This document shows, in pieces, positions 33,058 to 43,365 of a stretch of DNA of 64,000 bases (positions are counted from its first letter, which is position 1; every line of letters begins with the position of its first letter). The DNA is from Clostridia bacterium. GTDB lineage: Bacteria > Bacillota > Clostridia > Oscillospirales > Acutalibacteraceae. The notes under the pieces were generated by a model. That model did not search any database and was not told the DNA's origin. It worked only from the letters and a program-made list of their open reading frames with translations. Made by a program: the position numbers and the translations under genes. The stretch covers positions 1 through 64,000 of the forward strand of contig JAFRHS010000006.1 in the NCBI GenBank assembly GCA_017433225.1, read 5' to 3'.

Positions 33058-34401
33058 TTATTTACGACCGTTCAGGACAAAGACCGGAGCGGTGCGTTCG
33101 TTCTCATGGGCCACGATGATGCGGTCGTCCGCGGCCATCCGGAAGAGGAAACCGTGGAAGACCCCGTCGTAGGTGTAGAGGCCCGGCATGTTGATATACG
33201 GATGCCAGGTGCCGTCTCCCCAGGCAAAGTCGATGTTCTCGGTGAGGTACTGTTCGCAGTACTCCTGACAGATCATCCCGGTGCCGTAGAGTTCCCCGGT
33301 GACTCTGTCCCATTCTTCCTGCGTGCACTCTCTGCCGGAGGCGTAGATGCCCTTGGACGCGTAGGCATCCATCGGCTTCAGCATGTACCGGTCCTTGTTC
33401 GCCCGGACCTCTTCAAGGGAGATGTACTCCTCGGCGAGTTCGACGGTCTCGGGAACATGCGCTTTGACGAATGACCACTCCTCGTCGGTGAGGATAGCCT
33501 TTGTCTCCGGGCGGTGCAGGACGTAGAACAGCCACTTGTTGTGGATGACCTGTGTGGCGAAAGCGCCGGCGAAGAAGACGTCGTCGTTCTTTGCGGCGGC
33601 GATGAAGTCGGCGCAGGCGTCGTAGTGTTCCATGACGTCCGCGGTGACGGCGCGGCGGTAGACGGCGTCGACTTTCATTCCGGAGGGCGACCAGAGCGCG
33701 TGTTCTCTGTACTTAAGGTCCCGGATGTCGACGATCTCACAGTCCACGCCCGCAGCTTTGAAGCGGCGTTCGAACTCTTCAAAGTCTCCCATGGTCGCGT
33801 TGTCGAGGATGTCGACGATGGCGACGTTTGGCTTTTCCACATGCTTCGGATAGGTCCGGTACAGTCCCAGGAACGTTTCGACCCAGCTGTCGAAAACTTC
33901 GAAGGGCTCGAGGTCGTACATCGCCGTAACGGCCTGGTGCGCGGGGTTTTCAGCAAGTGCCTTGCGGTACTCGAGGTCCCGGACCATGGCGGCGGTGCCG
34001 TCCGTGTTGATTTCACAGAACTTGAAGTCCCCGGTGTCCTCGTAGTAGAAGAGATCGAAGCGGGCCATCGGGAGCTTGCTGTCGTACGGGATAGGCAGGC
34101 ACATCAGCTCTTCGAGTTCCTTCGGGAACGGGAACAGCTTCCGGTATGAAGGGTCGGTCTGGTACGCGGTGATGACCTTTTCGAAAATGCGGTGGGTCGT
34201 GCCGGCGATCTCCCGGAACCGGTCGATGGTCTCCCGGTCGTACACCTTCGGGATGTGGACGGTCTTGTCAAAGACCCCGTTGTAATTGACCGGCGAGGCG
34301 GCGAGGATATCGCGGATCTTCAGCGCGGCTTCGCGGTTTTCGTCGTAGTGTTCGTCCACCTGGCGGCGGTATTCGCGGCGGACTTCTTCGAGTAATGTCA
34401 T
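33058..34401 (-). CDS. ATP-grasp enzyme, glutathionylspermidine-synthase-like
   Basis: The 447 residues resemble the ATP-grasp part of glutathionylspermidine synthase-like proteins: a pre-ATP-grasp region with ARFDLFYYEDTGDFKFCEINTDGTAAM, then KYMLKPMDAYASKGIYASGRE-type residues (here RYMLKPMDAYASKGIY) for ATP binding, and a C-terminal metal region ending in LYTYDGVFHGFLFRM. These enzymes join a carboxylate to an amine with ATP. The substrate pair is unknown and no amidase domain is present. It is followed upstream by a GNAT gene overlapping by four bases and a histidine phosphatase gene, suggesting a three-gene operon. Confidence 0.72.
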   Translation of the reverse strand: MTLLEEVRREYRRQVDEHYDENREAALKIRDILAASPVNYNGVFDKTVHIPKVYDRETIDRFREIAGTTHRIFEKVITAYQTDPSYRKLFPFPKELEELMCLPIPYDSKLPMARFDLFYYEDTGDFKFCEINTDGTAAMVRDLEYRKALAENPAHQAVTAMYDLEPFEVFDSWVETFLGLYRTYPKHVEKPNVAIVDILDNATMGDFEEFERRFKAAGVDCEIVDIRDLKYREHALWSPSGMKVDAVYRRAVTADVMEHYDACADFIAAAKNDDVFFAGAFATQVIHNKWLFYVLHRPETKAILTDEEWSFVKAHVPETVELAEEYISLEEVRANKDRYMLKPMDAYASKGIYASGRECTQEEWDRVTGELYGTGMICQEYCEQYLTENIDFAWGDGTWHPYINMPGLYTYDGVFHGFLFRMAADDRIIVAHENERTAPVFVLNGRK

Positions 34402-34880
34402 GCTTCTTCTCCTAAGATGGTTTCCAGCATCGTCTTGCGGGGCTTCATGCCCATGGTTTCGTAGAACTTCCGGGCACCGTCATTCCCCTCCCAGACATTG
34501 AGGGTGATATTGTAACAGCCCAGGCGCTCCGCCTCCGCTTTGACGTGCTCATATAGGCGGGTGGCGACATGCTGTCCGCGGGCCGCTTCATCGACACAGA
34601 TGTCGTCGATGTACAGGGTGCGGTGCGGGTGCAGGTTGTTCGACGGGACCGGTTCTTCCAGGACGCAAAACGCGTAGCCGAGGACGGTGTCGTTCTCGTC
34701 CACCGCCACATACACCGGCGTCTTTTCGTCGGCAAAGATGGCGTGCAGTTCCTCATCCGTGTACTTCGTGGTCCCGGAGATGAACAGATCCGGCCGCAGG
34801 TCCGCGTGGACTTCCAGCACCTGGTGCAGGAGAGCGAGGACTTTCGCGGTGTCTTTGTTTTCTGCTTTACGGATGGTCAT
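34398..34880 (-). CDS. GNAT-family N-acetyltransferase
   Basis: This 160-residue protein has the GNAT layout: TIRKAENKDTAKVLALLHQV at the N-terminus, the acetyl-CoA loop region ICVDEAARGQHVATRLYEHVKAEAERLG and the final NVWEGNDGARKFYETMGMKPRK. It should acetylate an amine or a protein; the substrate is unknown. GGAG precedes the ATG. It overlaps the ATP-grasp gene by four bases. Confidence 0.88.
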   Translation of the reverse strand: MTIRKAENKDTAKVLALLHQVLEVHADLRPDLFISGTTKYTDEELHAIFADEKTPVYVAVDENDTVLGYAFCVLEEPVPSNNLHPHRTLYIDDICVDEAARGQHVATRLYEHVKAEAERLGCYNITLNVWEGNDGARKFYETMGMKPRKTMLETILGEEA

Positions 34881-35459
34881 TTATTTGCTCCATTCTGTCG
34901 GGACGGTGTAGGTCCCGTCGTGATATTCTGTGACATAGACGGCGCAGTTGCCGATGAAGGTCGACCAGTAGGCGCCGTTCGATTCCGGGGTCAGATACTC
35001 GAGGAGACCCTTCATGGCAATGGCGTGGGTCGAGAGCAGGATGTCGCGATGGACCGCTTCCGCTTTCAGACGCTCGAGGAACGCTCCGGCCCGCGCGACG
35101 ACGGAGGACAGCTGCTCCATGCCGTCCGGCGCGGGGTGGTTCGTGAAGTCCCTGAAGAACTCTTCGACTTCGGGCGGGAGGTCGAAGAGGTCGATGCCTT
35201 CATAGGGACCGTAGTCCATCTCGATCAGCGCTTCTTCGACATCGATCGGCACGTCGCCGGCGATGAGCTCCGCCGTCTCGACGGCGCGGCCCAGCGGGCT
35301 CGTGTAGACCTGGTCGAAGACGATGCCGGCATCGCGGAATGCATCGCCCACGGCGGATGCCTGTTCCCGGCCCAGTTCGGTCAGCGGGTAGTCGCTCCTT
35401 CCCTGCAGCTTCTTTTTGAGGTTCTGTTCGGTCTGCCCGTGGCGGACGATGTAGATCAT
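34881..35459 (-). CDS. Histidine phosphatase family protein (phosphoglycerate-mutase-like)
   Basis: This 192-residue protein begins with IYIVRHGQTEQNLKKKLQGRSDYPLTELGREQA, the RHG catalytic motif with its phosphohistidine; the second histidine lies in LLSTHAIAMKGLLEYL. It resembles CobC/GpmB-type phosphatases. The substrate is unknown. GGAG precedes the ATG. It abuts the GNAT gene. Confidence 0.88.
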   Translation of the reverse strand: MIYIVRHGQTEQNLKKKLQGRSDYPLTELGREQASAVGDAFRDAGIVFDQVYTSPLGRAVETAELIAGDVPIDVEEALIEMDYGPYEGIDLFDLPPEVEEFFRDFTNHPAPDGMEQLSSVVARAGAFLERLKAEAVHRDILLSTHAIAMKGLLEYLTPESNGAYWSTFIGNCAVYVTEYHDGTYTVPTEWSK

Positions 35460-35506
35460 AGTGCTTCTCCGTTTTGAAGGTTTGAGCTATTATAACACAA
35501 ATCATT

Positions 35507-35639
35507 CCCCGTGAGGGATTCGACGTGCTTTCGCTTCGCGAAACCACTCCGAGCTGCTGCCGCAGCTCCTGCACCTACAAACAGCCCACTGGGCTGTTTG
35601 CTTTACGGCGCAGCCCAAGGGTTCGAATCCCCTTCGGGG
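35507..35639. repeat. 133-bp element with inverted ends, MITE-like or tRNA-derived
   Basis: The ends CCCCGTGAGGGATTCGA and (reverse complement of the right end) CCCCGAAGGGGATTCGA agree at 14 of 17 positions and look like T-arm/acceptor 3' parts of tRNAs facing outwards. Inside are hairpins GAGCTGC/GCAGCTC and AACAGCCC/GGGCTGTT. No convincing gene is present; ORFs across it are shadows. Confidence 0.45.
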
Positions 35640-35640
35640 A

Positions 35641-35677
35641 AACAGAAAGAGACATCCGGATGGATGTCTCTTTCTGT
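35641..35677 (-). terminator. Terminator of tRNA-Lys
   Basis: AACAGAAAGAGACATCC pairs perfectly with GGATGTCTCTTTCTGTT, directly at the tRNA 3' end. The minus-strand tail TTTCC has only a short T run. Confidence 0.6.
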
Positions 35678-35753
35678 TGGTACCCCATCGGGGATTCGAA
35701 CCCCGGACACCTTGATTAAAAGTCAAGTGCTCTGCCAACTGAGCTAATGGAGT
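35678..35753 (-). tRNA. tRNA-Lys (anticodon TTT)
   Basis: The 76-nt cloverleaf on the minus strand has acceptor ACTCCAT with ATGGGGT, D arm TAGCTCAGTTGGCAGAGC, anticodon loop CTTTTAA, T arm CGGGGTTCGAATCCCCG and an encoded CCA. Confidence 0.95.
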
Positions 35754-35778
35754 ATATATCAGCCGCCCTCAGACGACT

Positions 35779-35806
35779 GTTATATATTAATAAAGATTGT
35801 TGTCAA
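35779..35806 (-). promoter_or_regulatory. Promoter of tRNA-Lys
   Basis: On the minus strand TTGACA and TATAAC are 16 bp apart, about 25 bp before the tRNA. An alternative pair TTGACT-17-TAATAT overlaps it. Confidence 0.6.
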
Positions 35807-35820
35807 AGTCAAGGATAACT

Positions 35821-36087
35821 TTAACCGTGGAACTGCATGAACAGCGTGTAGCCGACAGCGATGATGACAAAGATGACGGACAGGATCTTGGTGATGTTCG
35901 CCAGGGTGTCGTCTTTGGCGTGACCGCTGGTCTTGTCGAAGAATTTATTGTCGTTCATCTGGGCGCTGCTCTGGCCGGTCATGGCAGAAGCGTCCGCTTC
36001 ACGGTTCTTCTGAAGCAGAATGACGACGGTAATGAGAATGCCGAGGACGATGAGTACGATCGCAAATGCCATCTGTAAACCTGTCAT
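35821..36087 (-). CDS. secG: Preprotein translocase subunit SecG
   Basis: This 88-residue protein has two membrane helices (MAFAIVLIVLGILITVVILL and ITKILSVIFVIIAVGYTLFM) with the SecG-like VILLQKNREADASAMTG between them. It supports the SecYEG channel. GGAGG precedes the ATG, and it has its own promoter. Firmicute secG often lies near rnr and smpB; here it stands next to tRNA-Lys. Confidence 0.92.
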   Translation of the reverse strand: MTGLQMAFAIVLIVLGILITVVILLQKNREADASAMTGQSSAQMNDNKFFDKTSGHAKDDTLANITKILSVIFVIIAVGYTLFMQFHG

Positions 36088-36126
36088 GTTGGTTCCTCCA
36101 AATAAAAATTAATAGAAAGCTTTAGA

Positions 36127-36155
36127 ATAATAGCATAAAGCCCGCTGTAATGCAA
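36127..36155 (-). promoter_or_regulatory. Promoter of secG
   Basis: On the minus strand TTGCAT and TATTAT are 17 bp apart. It overlaps the hairpin after the topoisomerase gene. Confidence 0.55.
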
Positions 36156-36180
36156 GGAGAAATCCGCAAAACAGCGGGAC
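36137..36180 (-). terminator. Hairpin after the topoisomerase IV A gene
   Basis: CCCGCTGT and ACAGCGGG form an 8-bp stem with a 22-nt loop. The T run is short on the minus strand (CTTTATG), so termination is uncertain. Confidence 0.4.
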
Positions 36181-36186
36181 TTTTTG

Positions 36187-38430
36187 TTATAACATCAGTT
36201 GGTCGCCTTCGGTGTCTTCCGCGGACGGCAGAGCGCCGAGCGCCGGCAGAGACTTCGTGCGGTAGCGGGACGGTTTGTTGAACTCGCCCTCCTCGTAGAG
36301 GCGGACGCCCATGACCCGCTGGCCCTTCTTGAGCCGCATGACCGAAACACCCTGGGTGTTCTTCGTGGTCTTGGCGGCAAGGACCGCCGTGTTGATCAGC
36401 AGCATACGGCCGCTGGAAGCGGTCAGGATGAGGTCTTTGTCCTCTTCGACGTAGATCGCCCCAGCAAGCGGAGCCTTGTCGGAATAGGCCTTCAGGAGCT
36501 TTTTACGGCGGGTCTTCGTGTCATACTGCGACATCTCGACCTTGGCGACCTTTCCGTTCTCGTAGACGAAGATCATGTAGCCCTTGAACTTCTTCGTGAT
36601 CGCCATGTAGACGGCGTTCTCCCCCTCCTCGAACTCGAGGACGGTCGGGACGTAGTCGCCGAGGACCGAGGCCTTCGTGTACTCGAAGTCGTCGATGCGG
36701 GACTTGTAGACCTGGCAGCGGTCGGAGAAGAACAGCAGTTCGAGGTCGTTCGTGGTCTCGACGACCTGCTGCATGGAGTCTCCGTCCTTCAGCTTCTGTT
36801 CCCCGCTCATGCGCAGCGACTGCGGGCTGATCTTCTTGAAGTAGCCGGCATTCGTATAGAAGATGGTGCAGGGCGCGTCGGAGACGACCTCTTCCTCTTC
36901 CTCGTCCTCGACAAGGTCCATCGCGTAGATGATCTCGGACCGGCGGGGCTGGCCGTACTTCTTGATGACATCCTTCAGCTCTTCGACGATGATCTTCTTG
37001 ATGCGGCTGCGGCGCTTCAGCGTGTCTTCGAGGTCTTCGATCTGCTTCTGCAGGTCTTCGACGTCCTTCAACCGCTTCAGGATGAACTCCCGGTTCAGGT
37101 GACGCAGCTTGATCTCCGCGACATACTCGGCCTGGATCTCGTCGATGCCGAAGCCGATCATCAGGTTCGGCACGACCTCCGCTTCCTCTTCGGTCTCGCG
37201 GACGATCTTGATGGCTTTATCGATGTCGAGCAGGATCTTCTCGAGACCCTGTAACAGGTGCAGGCGGTCTTTCGCCTTCTGCAGGTCGAAGTAGACTCTG
37301 CGGCGGACGCACTCTTCCCGGAACGCGATCCACTCGAGGAGCAGGTCTTTCACGCCGAGGACTTTCGGCATGCCGGCGATGAGCACGTTGAAGTTGCAGG
37401 GGAACGACTCTTCGAGCGGGGTCATCTTGTAGAGTCTCCGCATGAGCTTGTCGGGGTCGGTCCCGCGCTTCACGTCGATCGTGATCTTGAGGCCGCTCTT
37501 GTCGGTCTCGTCGCGGATGTCCGCGATCTCCCGGAGCTGACCGGCCTTGGCCTTCTCGATGATCTTGTCGATGATAGCCTCGGACACGGTGGTCGGCGGG
37601 ATCTCCGTGATGTCGATGCAGTGGTTCTTCTTGTCGTAGGTATACCGCGAGCGGACCGTGATGCCGCCCCGGCCGGTGTCGAAGACGTTCGCCATCTGGT
37701 CGCGGTCATAGATGATCATGCCGCCGCCCGGGAAGTCCGGCGCCTTCAGGTAGTCCATGATGTCGATGTCCGGGTCCTTGATGAGGGCCATGGTCGTCTC
37801 ACAGATCTCCTGCAGGTTGAAGGAGCAGATGGAGCTCGCCATACCGACGGCGATACCGACGTTGTTGTTGACGAGGACGCTCGGGAAGGTGACCGGCAGC
37901 AGGGTCGGCTCCTTCATGGAGGCGTCGTAGTTGTCGACGAAGTCGACGGTGTCTTTATCGATGTCCCGGAAGAGTTCCGAGGCGATCTTTTCGAGTTTGG
38001 CTTCCGTGTATCGCGAAGCCGCCCAGGACATGTCGCGCGAGTAGGTCTTACCGAAGTTGCCCTTCGAGTCGACATACGGGTGCAGCAGTGCCTCATAGCC
38101 GCGGGAGAGCCGGACCATGGTGTCGTAGATGGCGGCGTCACCGTGGGGGTTCAGCTGCATCGTACGGCCGACGATGTTCGCGGACTTGATGCGCGGGCCG
38201 TTCAGGAGTCCCATCTTGTACATGGTGTACAGGAGCTTCCGGTGGGACGGTTTGAAGCCGTCGATCTCCGGGATGGCGCGGGACATGATGACGCTCATCG
38301 CGTAAGGCATGTAGTTGATCTCGAGGGTGTCCGTGATGTGCTGCTGGACCACCTCGCCGGCGCCCATGATGTGAGCGTTCGGGTTCTCGTCGCGTTCGAC
38401 GGGGGCTTCCTTTTTCGTGCGTTTCGCCAT
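36187..38430 (-). CDS. parC: Type IIA topoisomerase subunit A (topoisomerase IV type)
   Basis: The 747 residues contain the winged-helix cleavage domain with the catalytic tyrosine in AASRYTEAKL, SRAIPEIDGFKPSHRKLLYTMY, the quinolone-region sequence NPHGDAAIYDTMVRL, FPSVLVNNNVGIAVGMAS, and a C-terminal beta-pinwheel without a GyrA box. It decatenates or relaxes DNA with the B subunit encoded 15 bp upstream. The position equal to GyrA Ser83 is alanine; the Asp87 equivalent is kept. Shorter than GyrA and paired with a ParE-like protein, it is best called topoisomerase IV. Confidence 0.88.
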   Translation of the reverse strand: MAKRTKKEAPVERDENPNAHIMGAGEVVQQHITDTLEINYMPYAMSVIMSRAIPEIDGFKPSHRKLLYTMYKMGLLNGPRIKSANIVGRTMQLNPHGDAAIYDTMVRLSRGYEALLHPYVDSKGNFGKTYSRDMSWAASRYTEAKLEKIASELFRDIDKDTVDFVDNYDASMKEPTLLPVTFPSVLVNNNVGIAVGMASSICSFNLQEICETTMALIKDPDIDIMDYLKAPDFPGGGMIIYDRDQMANVFDTGRGGITVRSRYTYDKKNHCIDITEIPPTTVSEAIIDKIIEKAKAGQLREIADIRDETDKSGLKITIDVKRGTDPDKLMRRLYKMTPLEESFPCNFNVLIAGMPKVLGVKDLLLEWIAFREECVRRRVYFDLQKAKDRLHLLQGLEKILLDIDKAIKIVRETEEEAEVVPNLMIGFGIDEIQAEYVAEIKLRHLNREFILKRLKDVEDLQKQIEDLEDTLKRRSRIKKIIVEELKDVIKKYGQPRRSEIIYAMDLVEDEEEEEVVSDAPCTIFYTNAGYFKKISPQSLRMSGEQKLKDGDSMQQVVETTNDLELLFFSDRCQVYKSRIDDFEYTKASVLGDYVPTVLEFEEGENAVYMAITKKFKGYMIFVYENGKVAKVEMSQYDTKTRRKKLLKAYSDKAPLAGAIYVEEDKDLILTASSGRMLLINTAVLAAKTTKNTQGVSVMRLKKGQRVMGVRLYEEGEFNKPSRYRTKSLPALGALPSAEDTEGDQLML

Positions 38431-38445
38431 TTCATCCCACCTCCT

Positions 38446-40440
38446 TTACGACAGGTCCGTCATGTCGAGGAACAGGTGCCCGTCGGTGGCGATGTGTTCT
38501 TTTCTGCCCTGGAGGTTGTCTCCGAGGAGCATGTCGAACTGCGCCGCCGTGGCCTCTGCGTCGGTCGGACGGATCTGGATGAGCCGGCGGGTCTTCGGGT
38601 TCATGGTGGTGAGCCACATCATGTCGGCGTCGTTCTCACCGAGACCTTTGGACCGCTGGATCGTATATTTCTTGTCCCCGAGTTCTTCGAGGACGTCGGA
38701 CTTTTCTTTCTCCGTGTATGCGAACCACACCTCGTCCTTGTGACGGATCTCGTAAAGCGGGGATTCGGCGATGTACACCTTGCCCTCCGAGATGAGGGTC
38801 GGCATGAGGCGATAGATCATCGTGAGGATGAGCGTGCGGATCTGGTAACCGTCGACGTCGGCGTCGGTACAGATGATGACCTTGTTCCAGCGCAGGTTGT
38901 CGAGGTTGAAGGACGTCATGTCCTTTTTCTTGACCGCGACTTCGACGCCGCAGCCGAGGACCTTGATGAGGTCCGTGATGATGTCGCTCTTGAAGATGCG
39001 GTTGTAGTCCGCCTTGAGGCAGTTGAGGATCTTGCCGCGGACCGGGATGACGGCCTGGAACTCCGAGTCTCTCGCCTGTTTGCAGGCGCCCAGAGCCGAG
39101 TCACCTTCCACGATGAAGACTTCGCGGCGATCGACGTCCTTCGTGCGGCAGTCGACGAACTTCTGGACCCGGTTCGACATGTCCATGTTGCCGGTCAGGG
39201 TCTTCTTGAGGTTCTGACGGGTGGTCTCCGCGCGGACACGGGAGCGCATGTTGACGAGCACCTGGTCGGTGATCTTGTCGGCCTCGATCTTGTTCTCGAT
39301 GAAGTAGACTTCCAGCGACTGCTTGAAGAAGTCCGTCATAGCTTCCTGGATGAACTTGTTGGTGATGGCCTTCTTCGTCTGGTTCTCGTAGGAGGTCTTG
39401 GTCGAGAACGACGAGATGACGATATTGAGACAGTCCTCGATGTCCTGGAAGGAGATCTTCTTGTCGGACTTGTTGTACTTGTTGTTCTGTTTGAGGTAGG
39501 CGTCGATCTGGGAGACGAACGCGGAGCGGACCGCCTTGTCCGGCGCGCCGCCGTGTTCGAGCCAGGAGGAGTTGTGGTAATACTCCTTCATCTGGACCTT
39601 GTTCGAGAAACAGACCGCCGCGTTGATGACGACCTTGTAGTCGTCCTGGTCGGCGCGGTCGCGGCCGGAGGTCTCGGTGTTCCAGAACTGGACGCCGGTG
39701 AACGCCTGTTCCTCAACGGTCTCTTTCAGGTAGTCCGTGATGCCGTTCTCGTAGACGTATTCGTAGGTCTCGAAGCAGGACGGCGTGGTGCCCGGCTTGA
39801 TCTGGTCCTTCAGGATGAACTTGAGACCGTTGTTGACGATGGCCTGACGGCGCAGGATGTCCTGGAAGTACTCGAGCGGGATGTCGATGTCCGTGAAAAC
39901 CTCGAGGTCCGGTTTCCAGGCGATGCGCGTCCCGGTCTTCCGGCCGGCGAACTCTTCCTTCTTCAGTTTCCCGGACGGTTTGCCCTTTTTGAACTTGACG
40001 TCATACCGGAACCCATCCTTGTAGACTTCGGCCTCCATCCATTCCGAGGCGTACTGCGTGGCGCAGAGACCCAGACCGTTCAGACCGAGAGAGAACTCGT
40101 AGAGGCCGGCGCTCGAGTTGTTGTCATACTTGCCGCCGGCGTACATCTCACAGAACAGGAGTTTCCAGTTGTATTCTTTTTCATTCTCGTTGTAGTCCAT
40201 CGGGATGCCGCGTCCGAAGTCCTGGACCTCGAGGCTCTTGTCGAGGTAACGGGTCAGGACGATGTGGTCGCCGTAGCCCTCTCGCGCCTCGTCGATCGAG
40301 TTCGAGAGGATCTCGAAGACCGAATGCTGACACCCTTCGATGCCGTCCGAGCCGAAGATGACCGCGGGACGCAACCGGACCCGGTCCGCACCTTTCAGCT
40401 GCTGGATGGTCTCATTGGAATTCGTGGACTTTTTTGCCAT
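38446..40440 (-). CDS. parE: Type IIA topoisomerase subunit B (topoisomerase IV type)
   Basis: The 664 residues hold a GHKL ATPase domain (VFEILSNSIDEAREGY, DFGRGIPMD), an ATP-lid sequence FSLGLNGLGL in place of SGGLHGVG, the Toprim motifs VEGDSALGACKQARD and ICTDADVDGYQIRTL, and RSKGLGEND. The lid and the Toprim variant recall the ParE type seen in Bacteroidetes more than GyrB. It has its own TTGACA promoter and lies upstream of parC in one operon. Confidence 0.88.
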   Translation of the reverse strand: MAKKSTNSNETIQQLKGADRVRLRPAVIFGSDGIEGCQHSVFEILSNSIDEAREGYGDHIVLTRYLDKSLEVQDFGRGIPMDYNENEKEYNWKLLFCEMYAGGKYDNNSSAGLYEFSLGLNGLGLCATQYASEWMEAEVYKDGFRYDVKFKKGKPSGKLKKEEFAGRKTGTRIAWKPDLEVFTDIDIPLEYFQDILRRQAIVNNGLKFILKDQIKPGTTPSCFETYEYVYENGITDYLKETVEEQAFTGVQFWNTETSGRDRADQDDYKVVINAAVCFSNKVQMKEYYHNSSWLEHGGAPDKAVRSAFVSQIDAYLKQNNKYNKSDKKISFQDIEDCLNIVISSFSTKTSYENQTKKAITNKFIQEAMTDFFKQSLEVYFIENKIEADKITDQVLVNMRSRVRAETTRQNLKKTLTGNMDMSNRVQKFVDCRTKDVDRREVFIVEGDSALGACKQARDSEFQAVIPVRGKILNCLKADYNRIFKSDIITDLIKVLGCGVEVAVKKKDMTSFNLDNLRWNKVIICTDADVDGYQIRTLILTMIYRLMPTLISEGKVYIAESPLYEIRHKDEVWFAYTEKEKSDVLEELGDKKYTIQRSKGLGENDADMMWLTTMNPKTRRLIQIRPTDAEATAAQFDMLLGDNLQGRKEHIATDGHLFLDMTDLS

Positions 40441-40497
40441 ATTTCCTCCAAAAATACGCTTGCAGATTTACCCATTTGCGCAATATCACAAATACGT

Positions 40498-40527
40498 ATT
40501 TTATCCCATATCTTGTGGTTTTGTCAA
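40498..40527 (-). promoter_or_regulatory. Promoter of parE-parC
   Basis: On the minus strand a consensus TTGACA and TAAAAT are 18 bp apart, 58 bp before the parE start. Confidence 0.7.
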
Positions 40528-40530
40528 GCA

Positions 40531-40559
40531 ACGGAGCCCCACCGATGGTGGAGCTCCGT
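40531..40559 (-). terminator. Hairpin terminator after ftsH
   Basis: ACGGAGC/GCTCCGT and CCACC/GGTGG pair around GAT with one mismatch. The following minus-strand tail is TTGCTTG, so the T run is weak. Confidence 0.5.
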
Positions 40560-40579
40560 GTTATTTCAGGATGAAATTG

Positions 40580-42745
<2,166 letters not shown>

Positions 42746-42828
42746 TGGATTGCCCTCCTTCTGTGCTTACTTGAGTACAGTGCAGTGAGTATAGGATAAA
42801 AAGCTAAGATGAACTTTAAAAGACACGG

Positions 42829-43365
42829 TTAATCTTCCGGATCGTAGATGCCGACATACGGCAGGTTCCGGTAGGACTCATCGTAGTCGAGACCGTAGCC
42901 GACGACGAATTCATCGGGGATGACTTTGCCGATGTACTCCGCGCTGATCTGAGAGACACGGCGGTCCGGCTTGTCGAGGAACGTACAGATCTTCAGAGAG
43001 GCGGGGTTCCGCATCTTCAGGATCTCCATGAGTGAGGCCAGCGTACGGCCGGTGTCGAGGATGTCCTCCACGATGAGGATGTCCTTTCCGGTCAGGTCCG
43101 TGTCAAGGTCCTTGATGATCTTGACCGTACCGGTGCTCTCGGTCTTGTTGTAGCTGGAGACGACCATGAAGTCGATGGACAGCGGGATGTCGATGGCGCG
43201 CATGAGGTCCGCCATGAAAACGACGGCGCCTTTCAGGACGCTGACCAGGACGAGGTTCTTCCCCACATAGTCTTTCGAGATCTGTTTGCCGAGCCGCTCG
43301 ACGATCTCTTTCGCTTCTTCTTCGGATACCAGTACGCCTTTGACGCGATATTCCAGATCTTTCAT
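42829..43365 (-). CDS. hpt: Hypoxanthine phosphoribosyltransferase
   Basis: This enzyme salvages hypoxanthine and guanine with PRPP. The 178 residues carry the PRPP motif DILIVEDILDTGRTL, VSVLKGAVVFMADL, and DEFVVGYGLDYDE near the C-terminus. The start is the ATG behind GGAGGT, which overlaps the tilS stop by four bases; the in-frame extension to 43386 has no ribosome binding site. Confidence 0.95.
   Translation of the reverse strand: MKDLEYRVKGVLVSEEEAKEIVERLGKQISKDYVGKNLVLVSVLKGAVVFMADLMRAIDIPLSIDFMVVSSYNKTESTGTVKIIKDLDTDLTGKDILIVEDILDTGRTLASLMEILKMRNPASLKICTFLDKPDRRVSQISAEYIGKVIPDEFVVGYGLDYDESYRNLPYVGIYDPED

Noticed and set aside
35507..35639. tmRNA or extra tRNA gene
   Set aside because: GGATTCGAC and a T-arm-like end are present, but the length is 133 nt, there is no CCA or suitable acceptor and no tag reading frame.
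35502..35747. Small ORFs on both strands near tRNA-Lys
   Set aside because: They translate the tRNA and the inverted-end element; no ribosome binding site or protein-like composition.
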